Shown here: one piece after another, positions 38,791 to 47,536 of the stretch
Layout of the letters: the number at the start of each line of letters is the position of its first letter
Position numbering within the stretch: position 1 is the stretch's first letter
Source: Bacteroides sp.
GTDB taxonomy: Bacteria > Bacteroidota > Bacteroidia > Bacteroidales > Muribaculaceae
NCBI GenBank assembly: GCA_014802445.1
Contig: JAAVCF010000010.1
Coordinates: forward strand, 100,620-164,619
Direction of reading: 5' to 3'
Length of the DNA: 64,000 bases
Position numbers and translations under genes: made by a program
Notes under the pieces: model-generated
What the model was told of the DNA's origin: nothing
What the model saw: the letters and a program-made list of their open reading frames with translations, nothing else
Database searches by the model: none

Positions 38791-40893
38791 TCAGGAAATT
38801 CGGCTCCAGTCGGCGGCGCGGGGAGCCAGGCGGGCCAGCTCGGCAAGGAGCATGCGGCCGTCGGCCGAGGTGAGCTGCGGGTCAGCGTCAAGCACCGCCA
38901 CGGCGGCGTCACGCGCCATCTGCACAATCTGTCCGTCAGTGGCCAGGTTGGCCAGCTTCAGGTCAAGAGGCATGCCGCTCTGCATGGTGCCCTCAATGTC
39001 GCCCGGGCCGCGCATCTTCATGTCGGCCTCGGCAATGAGGAAGCCGTCAGTGGTTTGAGTCATCAGCTCAAGGCGTTTGCGTGTGTCCTTGGCTATTTTC
39101 TGCTTGGTCATGAGGATGCAATAGCTCTGGTCGCCCCCGCGGCCCACACGCCCTCTGAGCTGGTGGAGCTGCGACAGCCCGAAGCGCTCGGCGTTCTCAA
39201 TAACCATCGTGGTGGCGTTGGGCACGTTGACCCCCACCTCAATCACCGTCGTGGCCACAAGGATGCGCGCCTGGCCTGAGGCGAAGAGCTGCATCTGCCA
39301 ATCCTTCTCGGCCGGCTTCATCCTGCCGTGCACAAATGCCACCTTATAGTCGCGAAATGTCTCGCGAATCTGCTCATAGCCCTCTTCGAGGCTGCGCAGG
39401 TCAAGCTTCTCATTCTCAGCAATGAGTGGATAGACAATGTAGACCTGGCGCCCCTGACGGAGCTGGCGCCCGATGCCCTGATACACGCTGAACCGCTGCT
39501 CGTCATATCGCAGCTGGGTGACGATGGGCTTGCGGCCCGGCGGCAGCTCGTCGATGACTGACACATCGAGGTCGCCGTAGACGGTCATGGCCAGTGTGCG
39601 CGGAATGGGGGTGGCTGTCATCACAAGCACATGTGGCGGCGTGGCGGCGTTCTTGCCCCACAGGCGCGCCCGCTGTGCCACTCCGAAGCGGTGTTGCTCA
39701 TCAATGACGGCAACGCCCAGATTGCGGAATTTCACCGGGTCCTCGAGCAGCGCATGGGTGCCAACGATGATATGGAGCGAGCCGTCGGCAAGCTGACTGT
39801 GTATTACCTCTCGCTGCGCCTTGGGCGTGGAGCCGGTGAGGAGCTTCACATTGATGCCAAGCTCGGCCACCATGCCTGAGATGGTCTCGAAATGCTGCGT
39901 GGCGAGGATTTCCGTGGGGGCCATCAGAGCGGCCTGGCAGCCATTGTCAAGCGCTATGAGCATTGTCAGGAGCGCCACGAGGGTCTTGCCGCTACCCACA
40001 TCGCCCTGCAGCAGGCGGTTCATCTGCCGCCCTGACTTCATGTCGGCGTGGATTTCGCGCACCACCCGCTTCTGCGCCCCCGTCAGTTCAAAGGGGAGGC
40101 ATCGGAAATAGAAGGCGTTGAACCAGTCGGCAATCCTCGGCATGGGGATGCCTTTGAGAGCCTGCTTGCGCGTCCGCGCAAAGCGGTTGATGTTGAGCTG
40201 AAGGAAGAACAGCTCCTCGAATTTCAGGCGCAGCCGCGCTCGGTCAAGCTGGGCGGCCGACTCAGGGAAGTGGATGGCTCTGAGCGCTTCGCGCAGCGGC
40301 ATCAGGCCCAGGCGAGCCGTGAGCGACGGGGGGAGCGTGTCGGTCATCCGCGCAGCCATAGGGCTGCCGAGGATGTCGCGCGCCCATCCGGCAAACGAGC
40401 GCGAGGTGATGGCCCGCTGGCGCAGTCCGGCCGTGAGGGGGTAGACCCCCCGCATGCCCTGCGAGGCTGTGGCGGATTGCTCGCTGTCAATCTCGGGGTG
40501 GTTCATTGACCAGCGGCCGTTAAACCATGCCGGCTTGCCGAAGAGCACATACTCCGTCTGTGTGTGGTAAGCCTCGCGGATGCGCGCCGTGCGGTTAAAC
40601 CACACCACCTCCATCAGCCCCGTGCCGTCGCTGAACAGGCCTACGAGGCGGCGCTTGGCCCCCTCGCCCTGCTCGGTGAAGCTCACAAAGCGCCCTTTCA
40701 CCTGCACCATCGGCATCTCCTGACCGCTGAAATCGCGGATGCGGTAAACCGTGGAGCGGTCCACATAGTGGGTGGGAAAATGATAGAGCATGTCGCGCAG
40801 CGAGCTGATGCCCAGCTCTTTCTGGAGCAGGGTGGCGCGCTGCGGGCCTATCCCTTTGAGGAATTTTATTTCGGCATCGCGCAGGCGGTTCAT
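38791..40893 (-). CDS. recG: ATP-dependent DNA helicase RecG
   Basis: 700 residues. Wedge (OB) domain in the N-terminal third; helicase motifs I LLQGDVGSGKTLVALL, II IDEQHRFG, III VMTATPIPRTLAM, and C-terminal RGRVGRG. RecG regresses stalled replication forks and unwinds branched DNA. Its start overlaps the ispD stop by 4 bases. Confidence 0.96.
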   Translation of the reverse strand: MNRLRDAEIKFLKGIGPQRATLLQKELGISSLRDMLYHFPTHYVDRSTVYRIRDFSGQEMPMVQVKGRFVSFTEQGEGAKRRLVGLFSDGTGLMEVVWFNRTARIREAYHTQTEYVLFGKPAWFNGRWSMNHPEIDSEQSATASQGMRGVYPLTAGLRQRAITSRSFAGWARDILGSPMAARMTDTLPPSLTARLGLMPLREALRAIHFPESAAQLDRARLRLKFEELFFLQLNINRFARTRKQALKGIPMPRIADWFNAFYFRCLPFELTGAQKRVVREIHADMKSGRQMNRLLQGDVGSGKTLVALLTMLIALDNGCQAALMAPTEILATQHFETISGMVAELGINVKLLTGSTPKAQREVIHSQLADGSLHIIVGTHALLEDPVKFRNLGVAVIDEQHRFGVAQRARLWGKNAATPPHVLVMTATPIPRTLAMTVYGDLDVSVIDELPPGRKPIVTQLRYDEQRFSVYQGIGRQLRQGRQVYIVYPLIAENEKLDLRSLEEGYEQIRETFRDYKVAFVHGRMKPAEKDWQMQLFASGQARILVATTVIEVGVNVPNATTMVIENAERFGLSQLHQLRGRVGRGGDQSYCILMTKQKIAKDTRKRLELMTQTTDGFLIAEADMKMRGPGDIEGTMQSGMPLDLKLANLATDGQIVQMARDAAVAVLDADPQLTSADGRMLLAELARLAPRAADWSRIS

Positions 40894-41573
40894 TGCATCG
40901 AGCTGAGATAAAGCTCGGCGATGTCAATGTCGCCCGGGCGGGTAATCTTGATGTTGCGAGGGTCGCCCTCGGTGAGCTGCAGGTCAGTGAACCCGGCGGC
41001 TTCCATCACCGAAGCATCGTCAGTAAACTCCGGCGAGAAGGGGAGGGCATAGGCCTGCCTGAGCAGCTCGCCGCGGAAAGCCTGCGGGGTCTGCACGGCG
41101 CGGTAGCGGCTGCGGTCAACGGCCTCTGAACCGCCGTCTTCGCCTATGCGACGGAGCGAGTCGGTGACCTCGATTACGGGGATGTTGCCGTGGGCGCTCA
41201 CCGCCGTGACGCGCTGCAGCAGCTCACGGGTCAGGAGTGGGCGCGCACCGTCATGAACGGTAATCACCTCAGCCTCCTGCGCCAGCGGATGGCTCAGGGC
41301 ATGGCTCACGCTCTCCCAGCGGGAGGCGCCGCCGTGGACCGTTGCGGGCGATTCAAAGCCGTGGGCGGCACACATCCGCAGCCACTCGGCCTCCATGTCG
41401 GCGCTCACCACCAGCAGAATTCCCGCACTTTCACCGCCGAAGCGGCGCATGCGCTCAATGGTCTCCATCAGTACCGGGCGTCCGGCCATGAGGCAAAACT
41501 GCTTGGGCATGGCGGCGCCGAAGCGGCTTCCGCTGCCGGCGGCCACGATTATATGACAAATTTTTCCGGTCAT
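40890..41573 (-). CDS. ispD: 2-C-methyl-D-erythritol 4-phosphate cytidylyltransferase
   Basis: 227 residues from ATG 41573 (a TTG three codons earlier is less likely). Nucleotide loop IIVAAGSGSRFGAAMPKQF, VHDGARPLL with the metal-binding Asp, and C-terminal ITRPGDIDIAELYL. Third step of the MEP isoprenoid pathway. Its presence shows the cell uses that pathway, so a true dxs must exist here or elsewhere. Confidence 0.95.
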   Translation of the reverse strand: MTGKICHIIVAAGSGSRFGAAMPKQFCLMAGRPVLMETIERMRRFGGESAGILLVVSADMEAEWLRMCAAHGFESPATVHGGASRWESVSHALSHPLAQEAEVITVHDGARPLLTRELLQRVTAVSAHGNIPVIEVTDSLRRIGEDGGSEAVDRSRYRAVQTPQAFRGELLRQAYALPFSPEFTDDASVMEAAGFTDLQLTEGDPRNIKITRPGDIDIAELYLSSMQ

Positions 41574-41605
41574 CAGTTGCAAAATTAGTCAAAAAACGCC
41601 AACCC

Positions 41606-42022
41606 TCAAAGCAGGGGCACCCGCTCATGCCTTGCAGCGCGGCTGCGCTCGGCCTGCAGGCTCTGACGCTGCGAGTGGGGCGAGTCAATGTCGTGGAGCA
41701 TGATGGTGTAAGGCCCCGAGTCAATGGTGGCCATCGGCTTGTCAGTGTCAGGCCGGGTTGCCTCCTGAGGCGCGGGCTCAGGCTTGGGGGCGCCGGCCGC
41801 CTTCATCTCTTGCCGGCGGCGGCGAGCCTTCTCGCGGCGCAGATTGATGGCGTCAACCTCCATTTTCAGCAGTGTCACCAGCGCTGCCAGTGCGGGCTGC
41901 AGCTTGGGCGCGGGGGCCTCGGGCATGTGAATATAGTCCATGACGGCGCCAATCACGGCGGCGCGGTCAGCTGCGGGGAGCACGCTCAGTGCCTCATACC
42001 ATTTCTCAAAGGGATAATTCAT
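41606..42022 (-). CDS. DUF6291-like small protein
   Basis: 138 residues from the ATG at 42022. An ATG at 42064 lies upstream of the predicted promoter and is rejected. The N-terminus (FEKWYEALSVLPAADRAAVIGAVMDYI) resembles DUF6291-type proteins often found in Bacteroidetes prophages and accessory DNA. A basic helix (RREKARRRRQEMK) and a disordered Pro/Thr/Ser tail follow. It heads the ispD-recG operon with a 32-base gap. Function unknown. Confidence 0.6.
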   Translation of the reverse strand: MNYPFEKWYEALSVLPAADRAAVIGAVMDYIHMPEAPAPKLQPALAALVTLLKMEVDAINLRREKARRRRQEMKAAGAPKPEPAPQEATRPDTDKPMATIDSGPYTIMLHDIDSPHSQRQSLQAERSRAARHERVPLL

Positions 42023-42048
42023 TGCGGATAAAAAATTATGATTTTCCG

Positions 42049-42056
42049 CAAAGTTA
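42049..42056 (-). promoter_or_regulatory. -7 element for the 41606 gene, ispD and recG
   Basis: Minus-strand TAACTTTG, exact fit to TAnnTTTG, 27 bases before the ATG at 42022. It decides the start of the downstream gene. Confidence 0.6.
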
Positions 42057-42100
42057 CGGGCCATGCCACCCCAAAAGTGGACATCCTGCGTCTTTGTAGC

Positions 42101-42128
42101 AAAAAAAAGCGCCCCGGGCGGGGCGCTT
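42101..42128 (-). terminator. Rho-independent terminator
   Basis: Minus-strand stem 42128-42120 / 42115-42107 (AAGCGCCCC arms), 4-base loop, then eight T (42108-42101). Ends the pRiA4b ORF-3-like gene. Confidence 0.92.
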
Positions 42129-42151
42129 CGTTGTTGAGGATGGTTGGCGGA

Positions 42152-42724
42152 TTAGAGAGTGCCGTCAGAGAGGTCCATTTCGTCGAATGAGCCGGCGTCG
42201 AATTCATCGTCGTTGTAGTCCGACGAGCCGTAGAAATCGTCGTCAAGGTCAAGGCCGGGGGCGCTTTTGGCTGCCTGGGCGGCTTTGGCGTCAATCTGAG
42301 CGTCAAAGTCGTCAAGGTCAACGGTTTCAGGCGGGGCCATGCCTTCGCTCTTGGTGCACTTGGGTTCAGAGAGATACTTTCCGGGCTCGGTTTTGCGCAG
42401 CTCCATGAAAAACGAGCGGTCGGTCATGTAGTCGAAAGTGAAAATCAGGCGCTGACCTTCGTCCTCGATAAAGTCGCTGAGCGGCGTTTCGTCCATGAGG
42501 TAGATTTCCTGAGAGGAATCGTTGCCCATGTCCTCAAGGGTAATCTCCTTGTCCTTTTCCCATCCGTCCTCGCAGATGAAGAAGGATGACATGTTGGACT
42601 TGGAATAGTTTACCGAGTCAAGCACGGCGTTGCGCAGGTCGATGAATTTGGCATCGGCGTCAATCTGAATCTCACGCATGAAGTCGTCAGATTCGTCGGA
42701 GACAAGTCGGAAAGTATAAATCAT
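42152..42724 (-). CDS. Plasmid pRiA4b ORF-3-like (IS1096 TnpR-like) family protein
   Basis: 190 residues. The N-terminal 120 residues show the family layout: YTFRLVSDESDDFMREIQI, FFICEDGWEKDKEITLEDMG, IFTFDYMTDRSFFMEL. The remainder is an Asp-rich acidic tail. The family is named after a plasmid and an IS passenger, but it is widespread on chromosomes and its activity is unknown. There is no transposase nearby. It starts 12 bases after the CoA-transferase stop on the same strand, so it is probably co-transcribed with it. Confidence 0.75.
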   Translation of the reverse strand: MIYTFRLVSDESDDFMREIQIDADAKFIDLRNAVLDSVNYSKSNMSSFFICEDGWEKDKEITLEDMGNDSSQEIYLMDETPLSDFIEDEGQRLIFTFDYMTDRSFFMELRKTEPGKYLSEPKCTKSEGMAPPETVDLDDFDAQIDAKAAQAAKSAPGLDLDDDFYGSSDYNDDEFDAGSFDEMDLSDGTL

Positions 42725-42735
42725 TTGGGAACGGG

Positions 42736-44229
42736 TTATTTGAATCGGGCCCAGTCAACGTTGCGCATGTCGCCTGAGCGGTTAAATTCGTTGTGGAATT
42801 CGAGGGCGCACTCCAGACGGTGAGGAGTCTGGCCGGGGCGACCCAGCTTGAGATAGTCGCGGAGGAGTTCGCGGAACATGGGGTGAGCGGCCTTGTCGAT
42901 GATTTCGTTGGCGCGCTGCACGGGGTCCTTGCCGCGGAGGTCGGCCACACCCTGGTCGGTGATGATGATGTCGACGGAGTGTTCGGTGTGGTCCACGTGT
43001 GACACCATGGGGACGATGTTGCTGATCTGGCCGCCCTTGGTGATTGAGGGGCAAGAGAAGATTGAGAGGTAGCCGTTGCGGGTGAAGTCGCCTGAGCCGC
43101 CGATGCCGTTCATCATGCGGATGCCGGTCACGTGGGTTGAGTTGACGTTGCCGAAGATGTCGGCCTCGATGGCGGTGTTCATGGCAATGACGCCCAGACG
43201 GCGGATAACCTCGGGATTGTTTGAGATTTCGGCGGGGCGCAGGGCAATCTTGTCGCGGAAGAAGTCGATATTGCTGAACAGCTCGGCCTCGGCCTCGTTG
43301 GAGATGGTCAGGGCGCAGGTGGAGCCGAACTTACATTTGCCCTTCTTCATGAGGTCAAGCACGGCGTCCTGAATCACCTCGGTATACATTTCGAAGGCGG
43401 GGATAACGGTGCTTTCGCCCAGGCCGTAGAGCACGGCGTTGGCCACGTTGCCCACACCGCTCTGGATGGGGAGGAATGACTTGGGGATGCGGCCGGCAAG
43501 GATTTCGCTCTCAAGGAATGAGCACACGTTGTGGCCGATGCGGAGGGTGGTGTCGTCGAGGGCCGAGAAGGATTTCACGCCGTCATAGTCGTCGCTGTGG
43601 ACAATGCCGACAATCTTCTTGGGATCAATGTGAACCAGCGCTTCGCCAATGCGGTCACTTGACTTGTAGATGGGGATTTCGCGGCGGTTGGGGGGATCAA
43701 GGGGCAGGTAGATGTCGTGCATGCCGCGGAAAGCTGCGGGGAGCTTGGCGTTGAGCTCAAGGATAACCTTCTTGGCTGCGTTGACATAGGTGGGAACGTT
43801 GCCCACACCGGTGCCGAGCACCACATTGCCGTTGTCGTCCACGTCGGCCACTTCGATGATGGCCACGTCGAGGTCGCCGTAGAAACCGTAGCGGAATTTC
43901 TGAGACAGCTCAGAGAGGTGGAGGTCAAAGTAGTGACAGTCATGCGCGTTGATTCTCTTGCGGAGGTCGGGCATGTTCTGGTAAGGGGTGCGGAGGTTGA
44001 TGGCGTTGGCACGGGCAAGGATGCCGTCGGCGCGGTCACTGGTGGAAGCGCCGGTGAAGAGGTTGACCTTGAACGGACGGCCTGCGGCATGCTCCTCCTC
44101 GGCGCGCTCTGCGAGCGCCTCGGTGACTACTTTGGGTGAACCTGAAGCTGTGAAACCCGAAAATGCCACATTGTCGTCATGATTGATCATGGACGCGGCC
44201 TCGCGGGGTGTCAGAATGGGGAAATTCAT
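42736..44229 (-). CDS. Acetyl-CoA hydrolase/transferase family, probable succinate:CoA transferase
   Basis: 497 residues from the ATG at 44229 (MNFPILTPREAASMI). A longer frame to 44352 runs through the promoter and is rejected. Class I CoA-transferase signatures: VAFSGFTASGSPKVVTEAL, IQSGVGNVANAVLYGLGES around the catalytic glutamate, and GIGGSGDFTRNGYLSIF. It likely moves CoA between succinate and propionyl-CoA or acetyl-CoA, consistent with the propionate genes at 46972-51685. It is transcribed divergently from miaB. Confidence 0.9.
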   Translation of the reverse strand: MNFPILTPREAASMINHDDNVAFSGFTASGSPKVVTEALAERAEEEHAAGRPFKVNLFTGASTSDRADGILARANAINLRTPYQNMPDLRKRINAHDCHYFDLHLSELSQKFRYGFYGDLDVAIIEVADVDDNGNVVLGTGVGNVPTYVNAAKKVILELNAKLPAAFRGMHDIYLPLDPPNRREIPIYKSSDRIGEALVHIDPKKIVGIVHSDDYDGVKSFSALDDTTLRIGHNVCSFLESEILAGRIPKSFLPIQSGVGNVANAVLYGLGESTVIPAFEMYTEVIQDAVLDLMKKGKCKFGSTCALTISNEAEAELFSNIDFFRDKIALRPAEISNNPEVIRRLGVIAMNTAIEADIFGNVNSTHVTGIRMMNGIGGSGDFTRNGYLSIFSCPSITKGGQISNIVPMVSHVDHTEHSVDIIITDQGVADLRGKDPVQRANEIIDKAAHPMFRELLRDYLKLGRPGQTPHRLECALEFHNEFNRSGDMRNVDWARFK

Positions 44230-44338
44230 CGCTGTCGATATTGAAAAGTGATAAATGTGAATGTATTCACGGTGTTGATTTAGGTCGGCCCCGGGGTGTA
44301 AAATGCACGATGGCACTACACTGTCACGGGATTTTTTG

Positions 44339-44346
44339 TAATTTTG
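44339..44346 (+). promoter_or_regulatory. Probable miaB promoter (-7)
   Basis: TAATTTTG fits TAnnTTTG and lies 27 bases before the miaB ATG. No clear -33. Only three bases separate it from the divergent -7 element. Confidence 0.5.
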
Positions 44347-44349
44347 TGG

Positions 44350-44381
44350 CAAATATAATACATTCCGTTCTTAATGACAAA
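44350..44381 (-). promoter_or_regulatory. Promoter of the CoA-transferase gene
   Basis: Minus-strand TTTG (44381-44378), 20 bases, TATATTTG (44357-44350). Near-perfect consensus. The -33 box lies inside the first codons of miaB on the other strand. Confidence 0.75.
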
Positions 44382-45756
44382 AGAAAAATCGGTTGAAATT
44401 GACGCCGGTCAGTGTGACCGCCTTTTATATATTGAAACCTACGGCTGCCAGATGAATGTGGCCGACAGCGAAGTGGTGAGCGCCGTGATGGAAACGGCGG
44501 GCTATGCTGCCGCCCCCTCGGTGGAGGAGGCCGATGCCGTGCTGCTCAACACTTGCTCCATCCGTGACAATGCCGAACAGAAAATCATAGGGCGCCTTCA
44601 GGCCCTCAACGCCCTGCGCCGCAAGCGCCCCTCCAGGCGCCTGATTGTGGGGGTGATAGGCTGCATGGCCGAGCGCGTCCGCGAGGACCTGATAGCCAAC
44701 CACGGCGTGGACCTGGTGGCCGGCCCTGACGCCTATCTTGACCTCCCCGCGCTGTTTGCCGCCGCCGAAGCCGGCGAGAAGGCAATCAATGTGGAGTTGA
44801 GCACCACCGAAACCTATCGCGACATCATCCCCAAGCGCATCACCGGCAACCCCGTGAGCGGCTTTGTGAGCATCATGCGAGGGTGTAACAACTTCTGCTC
44901 CTACTGCATCGTGCCTTACACCCGTGGCCGCGAACGCTCGCGCGAACCCCGCAGCATCCTGGCCGAGATTGCCGACCTCAGGAATCGCGGATATAAAGAG
45001 GTGACCCTGCTGGGGCAGAATGTCAACAGCTACTCTTGGAGCAACCCCGATGATGCGACAGCTCCCGCCGTCACCTTCCCCCGCCTGCTGGAGATGGTGG
45101 CAAAGGCCGCTCCTGACATGAGAGTGCGCTTCACCACCTCCCACCCCAAGGACATGAGCGATGAAATCATCGCCGTGATCGCCGCCAATCCCAATGTGTG
45201 TCGCCACATCCACCTCCCCGTGCAATCAGGCAGCAACAGCGTGCTCAAGGCCATGAACCGAAAGTACACCCGCGAGCATTATCTGGAGCGCGTGGAGGCC
45301 ATCCGCCGCGCCATCCCTGACTGCGCCATCACCTCCGACCTCTTTACCGGATTCCACGGTGAAACCGAGGATGATTTCCTCCAGACCCTCGACCTGATGC
45401 GTCAGGCAGCGTTTGACGCTTCGTTCATGTTCAAATACAGCGAGCGCCCCGGCACTCTGGCATCGCGCACCATGCCTGACAATGTGCCTGAGGATGTGAA
45501 GATTGAACGCCTCAACAGGATGATAGCCCTTCAGGGAGAACTGTCGCTGGAAGCCAACCGTCGCGACATTGGCAAGCGCTTCGAAGTGCTTGTGGAGGGT
45601 GTGTCAAAGCGCTCCAAGGAGCAGATGGTGGGCCGCACGTCGCAGAACAAAACCGTGGTGTTTGACCGCGGCGACGCCCGCGTGGGCTCTACAGTCACCG
45701 TTGAAGTGCTTGATGCCACCCAGGCCACCCTCATCGGCCGCCAGATTCAGGATTAA
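44374..45756 (+). CDS. miaB: tRNA-2-methylthio-N6-dimethylallyladenosine synthase
   Basis: 460 residues. N-terminal MTTase domain with C25, C61 and C97 (TYGCQMN, NTCSIR, GCMAER) for the auxiliary cluster; radical SAM motif C171-x3-C175-x2-C178 (RGCNNFCSYCIVP); C-terminal TRAM domain. It methylthiolates i6A37 made by MiaA. Confidence 0.97.
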   Translation: MTKEKSVEIDAGQCDRLLYIETYGCQMNVADSEVVSAVMETAGYAAAPSVEEADAVLLNTCSIRDNAEQKIIGRLQALNALRRKRPSRRLIVGVIGCMAERVREDLIANHGVDLVAGPDAYLDLPALFAAAEAGEKAINVELSTTETYRDIIPKRITGNPVSGFVSIMRGCNNFCSYCIVPYTRGRERSREPRSILAEIADLRNRGYKEVTLLGQNVNSYSWSNPDDATAPAVTFPRLLEMVAKAAPDMRVRFTTSHPKDMSDEIIAVIAANPNVCRHIHLPVQSGSNSVLKAMNRKYTREHYLERVEAIRRAIPDCAITSDLFTGFHGETEDDFLQTLDLMRQAAFDASFMFKYSERPGTLASRTMPDNVPEDVKIERLNRMIALQGELSLEANRRDIGKRFEVLVEGVSKRSKEQMVGRTSQNKTVVFDRGDARVGSTVTVEVLDATQATLIGRQIQD

Positions 45757-45792
45757 ACCGCCCCTCACTTTCTCAAAGTAGTTTAACCGGAG

Positions 45793-46155
45793 ATGTATTA
45801 CGTCAGCAAAACGATGGAAATAGCAGGCTCTCACAGTCTGAACCTCTCATATGAGTCAAAATGTTCGCGCCTCCACGGCCACAACTGGACCGTGACCGTC
45901 CACTGCAAAGCCCGCGAGCTCAATGCCGACGGCATGGTGGCCGACTTCTCGCAAATCAAGGCGGCCATCCATGACTATCTTGACCATGGCAATTTCAACG
46001 AGCTCCTCCCCTTCAATCCCACGGCGGAAAACATTGCCCGCTGGATTGTTGACCGGATTCCGAGCTGCTATCGCGCCGATGTGCGCGAGAGCGACGGCAA
46101 CACCGCCGTCTATGTTGACGAAGCCCTTGCCGACCCCTTTGACCCTCAGCGATGA
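45793..46155 (+). CDS. queD: 6-carboxytetrahydropterin synthase
   Basis: 120 residues. Zinc-binding histidines in GSHSLNL and RLHGHNWTV, with the catalytic Cys in KCSRLHGHN. Second step of queuosine synthesis. Its stop overlaps queE as ATGA. Confidence 0.94.
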   Translation: MYYVSKTMEIAGSHSLNLSYESKCSRLHGHNWTVTVHCKARELNADGMVADFSQIKAAIHDYLDHGNFNELLPFNPTAENIARWIVDRIPSCYRADVRESDGNTAVYVDEALADPFDPQR

Positions 46156-46730
46156 AGCGCTATTCAGTCAACGAAATCTTCTGCTCCCTTCAGGGTGAGG
46201 GGGCTTTCACCGGCGCCGCCGCCCTCTTTGTGAGGCTGGCGGGCTGCAATCTGCGCTGCCCGTTCTGCGACACTGACCATACCCCCTCCACGCTCATGAC
46301 CGCCGCCGAGATTGTGGCCCGCGCCGAGCGGGAGGCCGGCCCGGTGCGCCATCTGGTGATTACCGGTGGCGAGCCCTCGCTGCAGCTTGATGCAGAGCTC
46401 ACCGAGGCCTTCAAGGGATGGTTCATCCAGGTGGAAACCAACGGCACCAGCCCTCTGCCCGAAGGCATCGACTGGGTGACATGCTCGCCCAAGGAGGGTG
46501 GGGAAGTGGTCCACCGGCGCGTTGATGAGCTCAAGGTGGTGTGGACCGGGCCTGACTGCCGCCCCGAGCGCTATGACTCCATCGAGGCCAAGCGCCGCTC
46601 GCTCCAGCCGTGTGACACGGGTGACCCCCTGCTCTCAGCGCAGCTCACAGCCCAGGCCGTGGACTATGTGAAAGCCCATCCCGTGTGGCGCCTGAGCCTC
46701 CAGACCCACAAGCTTATCTCCATTCCCTGA
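46152..46730 (+). CDS. queE: 7-carboxy-7-deazaguanine synthase
   Basis: 192 residues. Radical SAM cluster motif C-x3-C-x2-C (AGCNLRCPFCDT) near residue 32, then VITGGEPSLQ and VETNGTSPLP. Converts carboxytetrahydropterin to CDG. The shorter length is within the QueE range. The neighbours queD and miaB make this a tRNA modification cluster. Confidence 0.94.
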   Translation: MKRYSVNEIFCSLQGEGAFTGAAALFVRLAGCNLRCPFCDTDHTPSTLMTAAEIVARAEREAGPVRHLVITGGEPSLQLDAELTEAFKGWFIQVETNGTSPLPEGIDWVTCSPKEGGEVVHRRVDELKVVWTGPDCRPERYDSIEAKRRSLQPCDTGDPLLSAQLTAQAVDYVKAHPVWRLSLQTHKLISIP

Positions 46731-46785
46731 CCCCCGAGGCCCTCCCTCGCTCAGTAAACGGCGGCGCTCAAGCCGCAATGTCAGC

Positions 46786-46810
46786 CCCGGCTATCACCCT
46801 CATAGCCGGG
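46786..46810 (+). terminator. Hairpin after queE
   Basis: A 9-bp perfect stem CCCGGCTAT (46786-46794) / ATAGCCGGG (46802-46810), 7-base loop. No T-run, so a weak or factor-assisted terminator. Confidence 0.5.
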
Positions 46811-46880
46811 ATAATTCCGCGCGTGCTTCCTGATGCCGTAAAGAAACTTGTCCAAATGATTGGTTTTAATTTAATTTTGC

Positions 46881-46888
46881 TAAATTTG
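46881..46888 (+). promoter_or_regulatory. Probable promoter (-7) of the methylmalonyl-CoA operon
   Basis: TAAATTTG is an exact TAnnTTTG match 83 bases before the epimerase ATG. The -33 region has only ATTG at 46859-46862. Confidence 0.55.
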
Positions 46889-46971
46889 CAGCGAAAAGCG
46901 CCCCGGCGTTTCTCAAATCGTGAAACCAACATTAACGATAACCCCAAAAATACCATAAAACAAACCACACT

Positions 46972-47394
46972 ATGGACATTTCTCACATTGAGCACATCGG
47001 CATCGCCGTGCCCAGCCTTGATGAGGCTATCCCCTTTTACGAAAACATGCTTGGCCTCAAGTGTTTCGCCATTGAAGAAGTGGAGGATCAGAAGGTCCGC
47101 ACCGCTTTCTTCCGTGTAGGTCAGACCAAGATCGAGCTTCTTGAAGGCACAGCTCCCGAGAGCGCCATCTGCAAGTTTATCGAGAAGAACGGCGGCCGCG
47201 GCGGCATCCAGCACGTGGCGTTTGCCGTTGCCGACGGTGTTGCCAACGCTCTCGCCGAGGTAGAGGCCAAGGGCTGCAAGCTCATTGACAAGGCTCCCCG
47301 TCGCGGTGCTGAAGGCCTTAACATCGCTTTCCTCCACCCGAAGTCAACCGTGGGCACCCTCGTGGAACTCTGCGAGGATCCCAAGGAAAAGTAA
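46972..47394 (+). CDS. mce: Methylmalonyl-CoA epimerase
   Basis: 140 residues, glyoxalase/VOC fold. Metal ligands are seen in HIEHIGIAV, KIELLEG and IQHVAFAV. It interconverts (R)- and (S)-methylmalonyl-CoA between the B12-dependent mutase and the decarboxylase encoded next. First gene of the operon; a 142-base gap to the next gene shows no promoter. Confidence 0.95.
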   Translation: MDISHIEHIGIAVPSLDEAIPFYENMLGLKCFAIEEVEDQKVRTAFFRVGQTKIELLEGTAPESAICKFIEKNGGRGGIQHVAFAVADGVANALAEVEAKGCKLIDKAPRRGAEGLNIAFLHPKSTVGTLVELCEDPKEK

Positions 47395-47536
47395 TCTGAC
47401 CCTCTTGTTATCTCTGAAAGTCAGGTAACTCCACAATCTCACTCATTCTCCTCTCCCCTCAATTCTTTATCCTAAGATCACTCACTAATCCGCCGCTTCC
47501 GGCTCCTCGGGGCGCGGAGAAAACCAATCTTATATA

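Noticed and set aside
42152..42724. Possible insertion sequence because of the IS1096/pRiA4b family name
   Set aside because: No transposase, inverted repeats or target duplication; the gene appears co-transcribed with metabolism genes.
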